A stretch of DNA of 64,000 nucleotides from contig CAZDQF010000013.1 of NCBI GenBank assembly GCA_964507445.1, positions 80,352-144,351 of the forward strand, read 5' to 3'. Shown here one piece after another: positions 8,601 to 14,945 of this stretch (position 1 is its first letter; each line of letters opens with the position of its first letter). The notes beneath the pieces are model-generated. The model did no database searches. It was not told the origin of the DNA and saw only the letters and a program-made list of their open reading frames with translations. The translations under genes and the position numbers were made by a program. This DNA is from GCA-2683135 sp964507445. GTDB lineage: Bacteria > Planctomycetota > GCA-002687715.

Positions 8601-8822
8601 ATGCCGGCGCTGCTCAAGCAGGTGGACGCGGCCGGAGGCGGCAAGCGTTGGGTCCTGGACGTGGACGGCGTCAGCGACGCGGTGAAGCGTCGGGTGGGAA
8701 CAGGGATGCTCGAAAAGCTCCGGAACTATCCCGGGGATCACGCGGACCTCCTGCGCAGCTACTTCGCCAACTGGAACGAGACGGAGGCGGAGTTCCAGCG
8801 GAAGAAGCGAGCGATCAACTGA
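5649..8822 (+). CDS. Membrane-anchored octaheme c-type cytochrome of the Rieske/cytochrome b complex
   Basis: The 1057-residue product has one N-terminal membrane helix (about 18-38), a charged, partly helical region (40-250), and eight CXXCH heme sites at residues 258, 301, 339, 367, 537, 641, 803 and 935. The first three are closely spaced, as in multiheme modules. Each of the last five is followed by a Met-Pro motif (MPNF, MPSL, MPNF, MPTF, MPAL) and a short amphipathic helix, as in class I cytochrome c, so the protein reads as a triheme block plus five monoheme-like domains. Segments of about 90-110 residues between hemes are rich in Glu/Lys and may form coiled coils. It is encoded 13 bp after subunit IV. 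It probably replaces cytochrome c1 as electron exit and could also store electrons or bridge to the oxidase. Heme count and operon position are directly visible; its place in the complex is inferred. Confidence 0.9.
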   Translation: MTSQEHIPEKDPIEEGSILWPTFISIVVLLLVSAWSLYDEFYTRRPYKKYQAEWVDIAARAYQAKMGDAVKNMDALKESEGYKQLEADWISRREAAGKPYADLQAELNNEVAPRLAVLGEPVKETRSMVSALTYRIERSREHEDENEERSYLAELDKVKRQTHVLNFPGGETVEWDYDQMLAEFNRLKAYQGRVQKRMAEVKAGESAARNALNAFVDKYMVGPKPDAIQKLVTAVEDFEPGIKQIHIKYDDGELIERCESCHLGTLSPVPLTVDEVGGRKEFISHPRPELLDIHDSDVMGCSPCHGGNGIATQTVELAHGRNKYWLWPMFYPENTEAGCVQCHMEDLYLPGAETLNHGRHLYKWRGCVGCHRHEQFTAEEDEFKALSNQVASSAKLIEETELKIARLRALPGMLEDDEAIAQAFADERTETQSLYLQQAEHETLTQELAGLKMEVKNIGPNLKEVAAKLRPGWLHGWLMNPRAFRPDTKMPNFRLDSDQAWAIAAYLWQNSDPVEFNRDIPEGDEERGGWLVTARGCLGCHKATTEEYDDVGANFAANLSREGEKANYPYLASWVQNPRHHNEFTVMPSLRLSDEESRDIAAFLKASGREDVTYDDAAALQILQREDLFATGEELVKHLGCAGCHEIKGLENEDRVGVELTKEGSKPLERLDFGTLTHDYYKAGEYKHKWFFEDKLYNPAIWDTDKHKPDYYDKLKMPNFFPMVPEKKEIEAELAKLDPDGDEYDAERAQLDAQLQVHTDVNALTTFLLGSVDPNLPPSLEYAPKGLKKDIQAGWWVIKKYNCDGCHQVLPGVQPDLWYLEIYDDTADFEGVPGKNGRPPTLVGQGTRTDPDWLMGFLHDPSLSPTGDPMDRNGVRQGLAARMPTFYLSERERGKLVRFFTAMANMSRNYERPVVPALEGEMLDLGRAVFTAGDCANCHLLGGEANINPATTYAPSFEPVAQRIKPDWVHRWVTVPQSVIPGTAMPALLKQVDAAGGGKRWVLDVDGVSDAVKRRVGTGMLEKLRNYPGDHADLLRSYFANWNETEAEFQRKKRAIN

Positions 8823-8842
8823 CCGCGTGGAGAGGGCTGCCC

Positions 8843-9664
8843 GTGGCTACAGCGACACGTAAGCGCAGCCCTCTCCTCATCATCGTGATCATCGTCGTGA
8901 CGGCCCTGGCGGCCGTCGCCGCGTGGCGCAACAGCTCCTTCAAGAACCACCTGACGGACGACCAGGTCCACGCGTTGCTCTCCGACCCGGAGGCGGCCCC
9001 CCGTGACGTCCAGCATGCCCTCAGCCAGCTGGAGGAGCGCCTCGCTCCGCAGTACCCGGGGCGGGAGCGGTTCCGCGATTCCGTGGTCCGGCTCGCCACG
9101 GACGCGCCGCCGGAGATCCGGCGGCAGGTGGCGTGGGTCATGGGTCGTGAGCCCGCAGAGGTCTACCGTTCGACCCTGGTACGCCAACTGGAAGACGAGG
9201 ACGTGGCGGTGCGACTCAACGCCGCCTGCTCGTTGTCCAACTTCCGTGACTCGCTGGCCCGACGACCGCTGCTGAAGGGCCTGGAGCCCTTTCGGATCCT
9301 GGCTCCTGTCAGCGGGACGCTGGACCTCAAGGTGGACGTGGATCAACCGGCCAGCAGCGGCGCCGCCCTCGGAGTCGTTGAGGGCTCGGAGGAGCCCCGT
9401 GACATCCGCACTCCGCTGAGCGGATTCGTCCAGGGCCTGCCCGCTGGCAAGGACGGGGCGGTCACGGCCGGGGACCCGGTGCTGCTGCTGGCGCCGGACC
9501 CCAAGGTGATCCTCAACGTCCTGGTGGCGCTAAGGACCGTGGGCAAGTCCGCCGATGTGCCCGCGCTCAAGCCCTTCGCCGAGGGCACCGTGGAGCGCAT
9601 GAACCAGGAGGTTCAGGACGCCGCGAGCGCCACGATCAAGGCCATCGAGCGGCGCGGCCGTTAG
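8843..9664 (+). CDS. Membrane-anchored HEAT-repeat protein with an embedded lipoyl-like domain
   Basis: The start is GTG at 8843 behind GGAGAGGG, 20 bp after the octaheme gene, giving 273 residues. A membrane anchor (about 10-27) is followed by alpha-helical repeats resembling HEAT units (about 36-145). A segment near 152-222 has alternating beta strands and turns (LAPVSGTL, IRTPLSGFV, AGDPVLLLAPDP) typical of biotinyl/lipoyl barrel-sandwich folds, but without the modified lysine. A further helical stretch closes the protein. I do not recognise this combination in a named family. As the last gene of the Rieske/cytochrome b run it is most simply an assembly factor or an accessory subunit facing the periplasm. 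The coding call is firm; the domain reading is by pattern only. Confidence 0.8.
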   Translation: MATATRKRSPLLIIVIIVVTALAAVAAWRNSSFKNHLTDDQVHALLSDPEAAPRDVQHALSQLEERLAPQYPGRERFRDSVVRLATDAPPEIRRQVAWVMGREPAEVYRSTLVRQLEDEDVAVRLNAACSLSNFRDSLARRPLLKGLEPFRILAPVSGTLDLKVDVDQPASSGAALGVVEGSEEPRDIRTPLSGFVQGLPAGKDGAVTAGDPVLLLAPDPKVILNVLVALRTVGKSADVPALKPFAEGTVERMNQEVQDAASATIKAIERRGR

Positions 9665-9676
9665 CCGCGAGGCGGG

Positions 9677-10003
9677 TCAGTAGGGCAGCGAGCCGTTGTC
9701 CGACTCCCAGTCCCCGGTGGGGGTCATGACGATGGCGTCCCAGGGGCAGCCGTCGAGCCAGGTGCCCTCCGGGCCCTTGGTGATGCACTTGCGGCAGCCG
9801 ATGCACTTGAGCGGGTCGACCCAGATATAGCCGAACGGGCCGTGGGCCTCGTCCTGGATGAGGTTCATGCAGTCCTCTACCGGGCAGAGCGGGATGCACG
9901 TGGGCGCCCCGGCGCAGCCGGTGCACTGGTCGGTGATGACCGCCATCTCCTTCGGCTTCTTCTTACGCTGGGTGGAGATGAGTGCTTTGGTCTTGGTGGC
10001 CAT
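9677..10003 (-). CDS. 2[4Fe-4S] ferredoxin
   Basis: This 108-residue soluble protein carries two cluster motifs: C27-x2-C30-x5-C36-x3-C40-Pro and C67-x2-C70-x2-C73-x12-C86-Pro. The last cysteine of each motif would ligate the other cluster, as in bacterial ferredoxins. The first motif has a lengthened spacing and an extra cysteine (C45), and the second loop is also long (GPEGTWLDG), so it is not a minimal clostridial type. No signal peptide is visible, so it should be cytoplasmic. The start at 10003 has GGAGCG upstream; a longer in-frame start at 10081 would add 26 unconvincing residues. It faces the HEAT gene tail to tail (12 bp) and lies 87 bp after the thioredoxin-like gene on its own strand. 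Its redox partner is unknown. Confidence 0.88.
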   Translation of the reverse strand: MATKTKALISTQRKKKPKEMAVITDQCTGCAGAPTCIPLCPVEDCMNLIQDEAHGPFGYIWVDPLKCIGCRKCITKGPEGTWLDGCPWDAIVMTPTGDWESDNGSLPY

Positions 10004-10090
10004 GGGTCGTAAACGCTCCGGCCCCCATTTTATCGGCTCAGAGACCTCCAGCAACCCCGGCTCAACCTGATGGTCGGGCAAAGATCCGGG

Positions 10091-10585
10091 TCAGGTCTGG
10101 CTGCCGGCCCGGTCGCGGAGGAAGGGCTCGATTTCCCTGAGGATGGACTGGGCGTCGTGGACCCCCTGCGCTTGCCACACCAGCCGGCCCTCGACGAACA
10201 GGGCCACGCACTTCTCGCCCAGCGTGGGGTGGGCACCGACGATCCCGGGGTTGGCCTCGATGTCGAGCCAGAAGACGCTCATGCGGTCACCTTCGGCGGC
10301 GGCCAGCTGCGCCACCTGGGCCTCGATGACCCGGTCGCCGATGGACCACTTGTGGTGAGCGTGGACGAGGACCGGGCGGGTCGCCTCGAGCACGTCGAGC
10401 TCCCAGGTCATGTCCGTCAACTGGGGGAGCTCGGGTTTCCGCTTCTTGTTCTTGGCGGCGAGGATCAGCGCCAGCGCCGTGGGCAGCAGCACGGCGGCCC
10501 ACATCCACCAGCCGAGGAACCACTCGTTGGCCTGGCTCTGGTTCTCCGAACCGGGTTCGAACTGCTGCAGGAGAAAGCTGATCAT
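10091..10585 (-). CDS. Membrane-anchored thioredoxin-fold protein lacking CXXC
   Basis: The 164-residue product has an N-terminal membrane helix (about 25-48) followed by basic residues. The C-terminal domain of about 100 residues has the thioredoxin order of strands and helices: RPVLVHAHHKWSIGDRVIE, then FWLDIEANPGI, then CVALFVEGRLVWQAQG. The CXXC pair is replaced (HHKWSI) and the cis-Pro region is altered, so thiol redox catalysis is unlikely. The ATG at 10585 overlaps the TGA of the upstream gene (ATGA) and has AAGGAGG about 9 nt before it, so the two genes are translationally coupled. The position next to respiratory genes suggests a structural or assembly role. No named family is recognised. 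Confidence 0.75.
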   Translation of the reverse strand: MISFLLQQFEPGSENQSQANEWFLGWWMWAAVLLPTALALILAAKNKKRKPELPQLTDMTWELDVLEATRPVLVHAHHKWSIGDRVIEAQVAQLAAAEGDRMSVFWLDIEANPGIVGAHPTLGEKCVALFVEGRLVWQAQGVHDAQSILREIEPFLRDRAGSQT

Positions 10586-11079
10586 GGCCGGAGGCCTCCT
10601 TGCGCTTGAGCGCGCTCCGCTTCCCAGGCCCGTTTGCCTCGTCGCCAATGGACCATGGTGGCGACCCAACCGGTGGAGGAGAGGACGATCTGCACCCCCA
10701 GGAACCACCAGACGGGGGCGGGCTCGGTCCTGGCGGGTTCGGGGAACAGGAAGTACTGGGACACGACCGCCACCAGACTGGTCAGCAGCAGCACCGTCCC
10801 CCACGTGCTGCGCAGCCCCATGTCTCGCATCAGTGTGGTGTAGAACACGGTCCAGGCGCCGAGGAACTGGGCGCCATAGACACATAGGGTCACCGGGTCC
10901 ACGGGGGACCGGCCCAGGAACGCGGGGGCATGGCGCAGGTGGTCGAGGATCAGTAGCTGGAAGAGCACGTACAGCAGGGCCGGATGGACCAGGTTCAGCG
11001 CCATGTCCCAGATCCTCCGGTTCATGTCCGCCGTGGTCTCTTCTTCAAGATCCCGGGGGCCGTTCGTGGGCGCTTCCAT
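10582..11079 (-). CDS. Four-helix integral membrane protein, unknown function
   Basis: The 165-residue protein (ATG at 11079; an in-frame GTG at 11097 and ATG at 11025 are alternatives) has four hydrophobic helices at roughly 31-50, 65-85, 93-113 and 121-143, with a basic C-terminal tail. No cofactor motif is visible. It heads the leftward set membrane protein, thioredoxin-fold protein, ferredoxin, and overlaps the second by ATGA. The neighbourhood suggests an accessory to the respiratory island, but sequence alone gives no function. Confidence 0.7.
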   Translation of the reverse strand: MEAPTNGPRDLEEETTADMNRRIWDMALNLVHPALLYVLFQLLILDHLRHAPAFLGRSPVDPVTLCVYGAQFLGAWTVFYTTLMRDMGLRSTWGTVLLLTSLVAVVSQYFLFPEPARTEPAPVWWFLGVQIVLSSTGWVATMVHWRRGKRAWEAERAQAQGGLRP

Positions 11080-11167
11080 GGTTCCGGATGGTAACACCGG
11101 GGAGACCGGGATCTCAGCGGGGATACGGGCCCGGGTGTACCCTGGCCCGTCTATTCAGGAGGCTCCC

Positions 11168-12820
11168 ATGTTCCGAACCGCGCTCGTCCTCGCCGTCGTC
11201 TGGTCTTCCACCCTGGCCCAGGACCCCATGGTGGCCAAGATCGTCAAGGAAGGTCAGGAGAACTCCCAGGTGATGCGTCACCTGGACCAACTCACCAACA
11301 AGATCGGTCCCCGACTGACCAGCTCGGACCGCCTCACTCAGGCCGGAGAATGGGCGGTGGAGCAGTTCAGGGGCTGGGGCCTGGAAGCACGCCTGGAGCA
11401 ATGGGGCACGTTCCCCGTGGGCTTCAATCGCGGGCCGTGGTCCGGTCGCATGACGGCGCCGACGGTCCGGGCGTTGACCTTCACCACCGCGGCGTGGAGC
11501 GCCGGCACCACAGGGAAGCAGTCCGGTGAGGCCATCCTTGCGCCGCGGGACGTGGACGGCGTTCGTGGGTTGAAGGGCAAGCTGGGGGGCAAGTGGGTCC
11601 TCAAGCACCCGTCCGCGGGCCGTCGGCGCGGCCGGGTCGGCGGCGGCGATCGCATGGGTCGTGAGGCCACGGAGTTGCTGGCGCAGATGTGCCGTGAGGA
11701 AGGGGCCCTGGGCACGGTCACCACCTCCGGTCAGGAGATCGTCCGGACCTCGGGCAACCACCGGATCTCCTGGGACGCGCTGCCCACGGACGTGTCCATC
11801 ACGGTGACCAAGGGGGACTTCGAAGCCCTCCAGGCGGCGCTTGGCAGCGGCGAGAAGACGGTCCTCGAGTTCGACATCCGCAACTGGTTCCGCGAAGGGC
11901 CGATCCCTCTCTACAACGTCATCGCCGACATCAAGGGAACGGAGAAGCCGGACGAGTACGTGGTCGTGGGGGGACACCTGGACTCCTGGGACGGAGCGAC
12001 GGGGACCACGGATAACGGGACCGGAGCCTCCACCACCCTGGAGGCGGCGCGCATCCTGGCCAGCGCGGGGGCGCGACCCAAGCGCACCATCCGCTTCATG
12101 CTCTGGTCCGGTGAAGAGCAGGGGCTGCTGGGTTCGGCGGCGTGGTGCAAGCAGAACCAGGACGCCCTGGATCGGGTGAGCGGCTGCTTCGTCCACGACG
12201 GCGGGACCAATTACGTGGCAGGCATCCGCGGCACCCCGACACAGCAGGAGCAGCTACAAGCCGCCTTCGGCCCCTGCACCACGGTCTCCGAGGAGTTCCC
12301 GTTCACCATCGGAGAGGTCAACCGCTTGCGCGGCGGCGGCAGTGATCATGGGAGCTATCTGGCTCACGGTGTGCCCGGATACTTCTGGAGCCAGAAGGGG
12401 CGGGCCAAGTACACCTACGGCTGGCATACGCAGAACGACACCTATGACCTGGCGGTCCCGGAGTATCAACGGCACTCCGCTACGGTCATCGCCCTCGGCG
12501 CCTACGGCGTGGCCAACCTGGACGGCCTCCTGGACCGCACCAACATGCGTAGCACGGCAGAGGCCACGCCCCTGGAGCGTCGATTCGGATTGCAGTTCGA
12601 CCGGGGAACCCTCAAGGTCACGGGTTTCACCAATGAGCGCGGAGTGGCCGCCAAGGCGGGGGTCAAGGCGGGCGACGTGCTGGTGGAGTTGGATGGGGTC
12701 CGGCTGAAGTCAGACCGCTTCATCCTCAGGGCCACGGCGAACAACGGCGAACCCGCCAAGAACCTGGTGATCGACAGATCCGGTCAGCGAGTTGAATTGA
12801 AGGTGCTGTGGGACAAGTAG
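11168..12820 (+). CDS. Secreted M28-family zinc aminopeptidase with PA and PDZ domains
   Basis: This 550-residue exopeptidase should release N-terminal amino acids from peptides outside the cytoplasm. A signal peptide (1-18, ending TLAQ) is followed by an N-terminal segment, a protease-associated region (about 95-235) and the M28 catalytic core. Zinc and catalytic residues visible are H270 and D272 (GGHLDS), D282 (TDNGTG), the pair E316-E317 (SGEEQG), D344 and H420 (WHTQNDTYD). A C-terminal PDZ-like domain (about 470-548; GVKAGDVLVELDGVRL) is an add-on that may govern substrate or partner binding. The ATG at 11168 follows AGGAGG. It is transcribed away from the membrane protein gene at 11079, with an 88-bp gap, and a strong hairpin lies about 80 nt after its stop. 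Confidence 0.92.
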   Translation: MFRTALVLAVVWSSTLAQDPMVAKIVKEGQENSQVMRHLDQLTNKIGPRLTSSDRLTQAGEWAVEQFRGWGLEARLEQWGTFPVGFNRGPWSGRMTAPTVRALTFTTAAWSAGTTGKQSGEAILAPRDVDGVRGLKGKLGGKWVLKHPSAGRRRGRVGGGDRMGREATELLAQMCREEGALGTVTTSGQEIVRTSGNHRISWDALPTDVSITVTKGDFEALQAALGSGEKTVLEFDIRNWFREGPIPLYNVIADIKGTEKPDEYVVVGGHLDSWDGATGTTDNGTGASTTLEAARILASAGARPKRTIRFMLWSGEEQGLLGSAAWCKQNQDALDRVSGCFVHDGGTNYVAGIRGTPTQQEQLQAAFGPCTTVSEEFPFTIGEVNRLRGGGSDHGSYLAHGVPGYFWSQKGRAKYTYGWHTQNDTYDLAVPEYQRHSATVIALGAYGVANLDGLLDRTNMRSTAEATPLERRFGLQFDRGTLKVTGFTNERGVAAKAGVKAGDVLVELDGVRLKSDRFILRATANNGEPAKNLVIDRSGQRVELKVLWDK

Positions 12821-12900
12821 TTGGGGCTGCTCGAGGTGTCCGTCGGTGATGCCTCGAGCGGACCGCGCTGCGTCTCCGGGGTTTACTTTCGCGCTCCCCT

Positions 12901-12935
12901 TCTCTACGTTCGGGCCGACTCACCGGACGTAGAGA
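12901..12935 (+). terminator. 13-bp hairpin downstream of the M28 peptidase gene
   Basis: Arms TCTCTACGTTCGG and CCGGACGTAGAGA pair over 13 bp with one G-T wobble and a 9-nt loop. It lies 80 nt after the peptidase stop. No T-run follows on either strand, so a classical intrinsic terminator is doubtful. A 3'-end processing or stabilising element, or the operator of the small gene downstream, are alternatives. Confidence 0.4.
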
Positions 12936-13055
12936 CAATCGCAGTTCGTGGTCTTTCCCTGAGGGGGGAATGCACCTGGCTGCTCTCACAGATCGAGGAT
13001 TGCCCAATGCGCTTCTCGGGGGTGCATTGTCCTCGTTCCTTGCCTGAGGGTTGGC

Positions 13056-13301
13056 GTGGAGAGTCAAGAGAGTCAATTTTTCCCGAAGGCCATCGCGCGT
13101 GCCATGGCTGACCTGCTGAGGGTGGACCCCAGCTTCCCGGAAGACCTGCCGTACGCAAAGCAGGAGCAGTGGGAGATGCGGTTCCTCGCCTGGGAGCAGG
13201 GCCTGAATGTCGAGGAAGGGGTCGCCATGCTCCGTGAGCGAGCTGCGCTGAAGCGCTGCGCCAGGCGTTCCCTGCCCCATCTGGGTTTCCTGCAGCAGTA
13301 G
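13056..13301 (+). CDS. Small hypothetical protein
   Basis: An 81-residue frame starts with GTG at 13056 after GAGGG (13046-13050). The translation is charged and helical, with a stretch PYAKQEQWEMRFLAWEQGL in the middle and a basic tail, and the third codon positions are mostly G or C like its neighbours. An internal ATG at 13104 could give a 65-residue form. No family is recognised. It stands alone between the M28 gene (same strand, 235 bp away) and the ureohydrolase (opposite strand, 16 bp away). Chance occurrence cannot be excluded in GC-rich DNA. The 235 bp before it hold only the 12901-12935 hairpin. Confidence 0.45.
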   Translation: MESQESQFFPKAIARAMADLLRVDPSFPEDLPYAKQEQWEMRFLAWEQGLNVEEGVAMLRERAALKRCARRSLPHLGFLQQ

Positions 13302-13317
13302 ACCAAGCAGGGGTCGA

Positions 13318-14313
13318 TCAGGTCGCTGAGAGGCTGACGGACCGCGTCCGGATGGTGGCTCCGATGAGCTTGTAAAGGACCCGGGCACCCACGTTGGCGT
13401 TCCACTGATCGTCGTCAGCGCCCGGCGTCACCTCCACCAGATCGAATCCGACGATGCGTCGTCCGGACGACACCACGGCGTTGAGGATGGCGCAGGCCTG
13501 CTGAAACGAGAGCCCGCCAGGGACAGGCGTTCCGGTGTTGGGGCACAGGGCCGGGTCCAGGCCGTCGATGTCGAAGGACACGTAGACGTCCTGTGGGAGG
13601 CACTGGGCCATCTCCCGGGCCTGGGCCGCGAACGGTCGGCCCTGGAGTTCGGCGTCCCGCAGCTCCGTATCCAGGAAGGGGACAATCCGACCCCCGGAGG
13701 CGCGGACCAGGGACATCTCTTCCTCGCAGTAGTCCCGCACTCCGACGGAGACGATGCGGGCCACCCCGGGGACGCGTTCGAGCACGTTGCGCATGACGCT
13801 GGCATGTGACCAGGTGAAGCCCTCGTAGGCCGCTCTCAGGTCGAAGTGAGCGTCGAAATGGAGGATGCCGAGACCGGGGCAACGACGGGCGTGGGCCTCG
13901 ATGCTGGCGAAGGGGACCGAATGATCGCCGCCGATGACGCCCACCACCCGGCCGGTGTCGAGCAGTGACTCCACCTCCGAGCCGAGCCATGCGTTCAGGC
14001 GTTCCCCCATGGCGTCGGCGGTGTCCGTGCCGCCGTCGCGGGCCTTCTTGCTCCAGCCCCTGACACGCTCGGCCTCGGGCTGTTGGCAGATGCCGAAGCG
14101 GTAGGGCCGTCCGTGATCCCCGTCCAGGAGATCCACCTGGACGCTGGCTTCGAGGATGGATCGCGGTCCGTTGACGGTCCCTGTGCCGTAGCTCACGGTG
14201 GCTTCGAACGGGACGGGGATGAGGTGGATGAGCGACTCGTCGGGTCCGTGCCCCAGGCCGAAGATGCCCTGCCCCTCTTCAGTGGCGTCGTTCAGCAGCG
14301 GCTGTCGGGTCAC
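13318..14313 (-). CDS. Arginase/agmatinase-family ureohydrolase
   Basis: This 331-residue enzyme hydrolyses a guanidino group to release urea from arginine, agmatine or a related compound. The binuclear manganese ligand set is complete: H131 in GGDHS, D154, H156 and D158 in HFDAHFD, and D248 and D250 in SFDIDGLDP. The region after SFDIDGLDP (PNTGTPVPGG) resembles agmatinase and formimidoylglutamase-like members more than classical arginases, but the substrate cannot be set by eye. The GTG start at 14313 overlaps the TGA of the NYN-domain gene (GTGA), indicating translational coupling. No other polyamine or arginine gene is nearby. Confidence 0.9.
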   Translation of the reverse strand: MTRQPLLNDATEEGQGIFGLGHGPDESLIHLIPVPFEATVSYGTGTVNGPRSILEASVQVDLLDGDHGRPYRFGICQQPEAERVRGWSKKARDGGTDTADAMGERLNAWLGSEVESLLDTGRVVGVIGGDHSVPFASIEAHARRCPGLGILHFDAHFDLRAAYEGFTWSHASVMRNVLERVPGVARIVSVGVRDYCEEEMSLVRASGGRIVPFLDTELRDAELQGRPFAAQAREMAQCLPQDVYVSFDIDGLDPALCPNTGTPVPGGLSFQQACAILNAVVSSGRRIVGFDLVEVTPGADDDQWNANVGARVLYKLIGATIRTRSVSLSAT

Positions 14314-14834
14314 GGCGTGGGCTCCTCATCGTCATCGAAACCGAAGTAGCGCATCCAGTCGTCCACGTCCTTCCTGGAGACGCGGCCGGGCTTCTCACCC
14401 GGAGTCGTGGGCCGGCCTCGTCGCGGTGACTTGGAGACCGGAGAGATCTTCTTGTCCAACTTGGTGACGAAGGTGCTCACGCCACATGTGTTGGCGCCCA
14501 GTTGACGAGCCCGTCCGCGGAGCTCCCGGTCATCCGTGACGACCGTGATCTGGCTCTTTGGTTTGTTGCGAAGGTCGTCCGCCATGGCGTCGTCAGCGGT
14601 GCCCTGTCGTACGAAGACCGGCACCACGTGAGAGCTGCGACTGTGCGGGGCTCCGTGGCCGCCGGGGGTCTTGGACGCGTCGAAGTAGACCCGAACCGGG
14701 ACACCGAGGGCGATCACAGCGCTGAGGAGCTTCTCTCTCGCCTGCTCCAGCGTCCCGCGGTCATTCCAACGCTTTCGCAGGATGACGTTGTATCCGTCGA
14801 TCCAGTATTCCATGGCAACCCGTCCGTTCATCAT
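14310..14834 (-). CDS. NYN-domain (YacP-like) putative ribonuclease
   Basis: The 174-residue product opens with YWIDGYNVIL, the diagnostic first strand of YacP/Rae1-type NYN domains, a PIN-like nuclease fold. Acidic residues that would bind metal are the Asp of WIDGYN, the DDAMADD cluster and the VVTDDRELR motif, the expected arrangement. A basic Lys/Arg/Pro-rich region (about 125-155) and an acidic tail ending FGFDDDEEPTP follow. GGAAGAGG precedes tandem ATG codons at 14834 and 14831, supporting this start over the ATG at 14813. In Bacillus the homologue cleaves mRNA on the ribosome; a role in RNA turnover is likely by family. It is the first gene of the pair with the ureohydrolase and diverges from the histidine kinase gene. 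Confidence 0.82.
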   Translation of the reverse strand: MMNGRVAMEYWIDGYNVILRKRWNDRGTLEQAREKLLSAVIALGVPVRVYFDASKTPGGHGAPHSRSSHVVPVFVRQGTADDAMADDLRNKPKSQITVVTDDRELRGRARQLGANTCGVSTFVTKLDKKISPVSKSPRRGRPTTPGEKPGRVSRKDVDDWMRYFGFDDDEEPTP

Positions 14835-14945
14835 GACCTCTTCCGGGGCTCGTCTCCACCCGCGCGGGTGTCAACTGGAAACATGGGGGCCTCTTTCCGG
14901 CCCACGCGTGCTGCTCCAGGGGGTGGGTTGGCGTAGCATGGGACC

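Noticed and set aside
6426..8741. A 771-codon minus-strand frame
   Set aside because: It is antisense to the octaheme cytochrome, whose eight CXXCH motifs make the sense assignment certain.
3115..8822. Alternative complex III (ActA-F) as identity of the respiratory cluster
   Set aside because: Clear Rieske and cytochrome b proteins are present and no ActB/NrfD-type subunits are seen.
10555..10566. A tRNA T-loop-like sequence (GGGTTCGAACTGC)
   Set aside because: No acceptor or anticodon stems flank it, and it encodes the QQFEPG segment of the thioredoxin-like protein on the minus strand.
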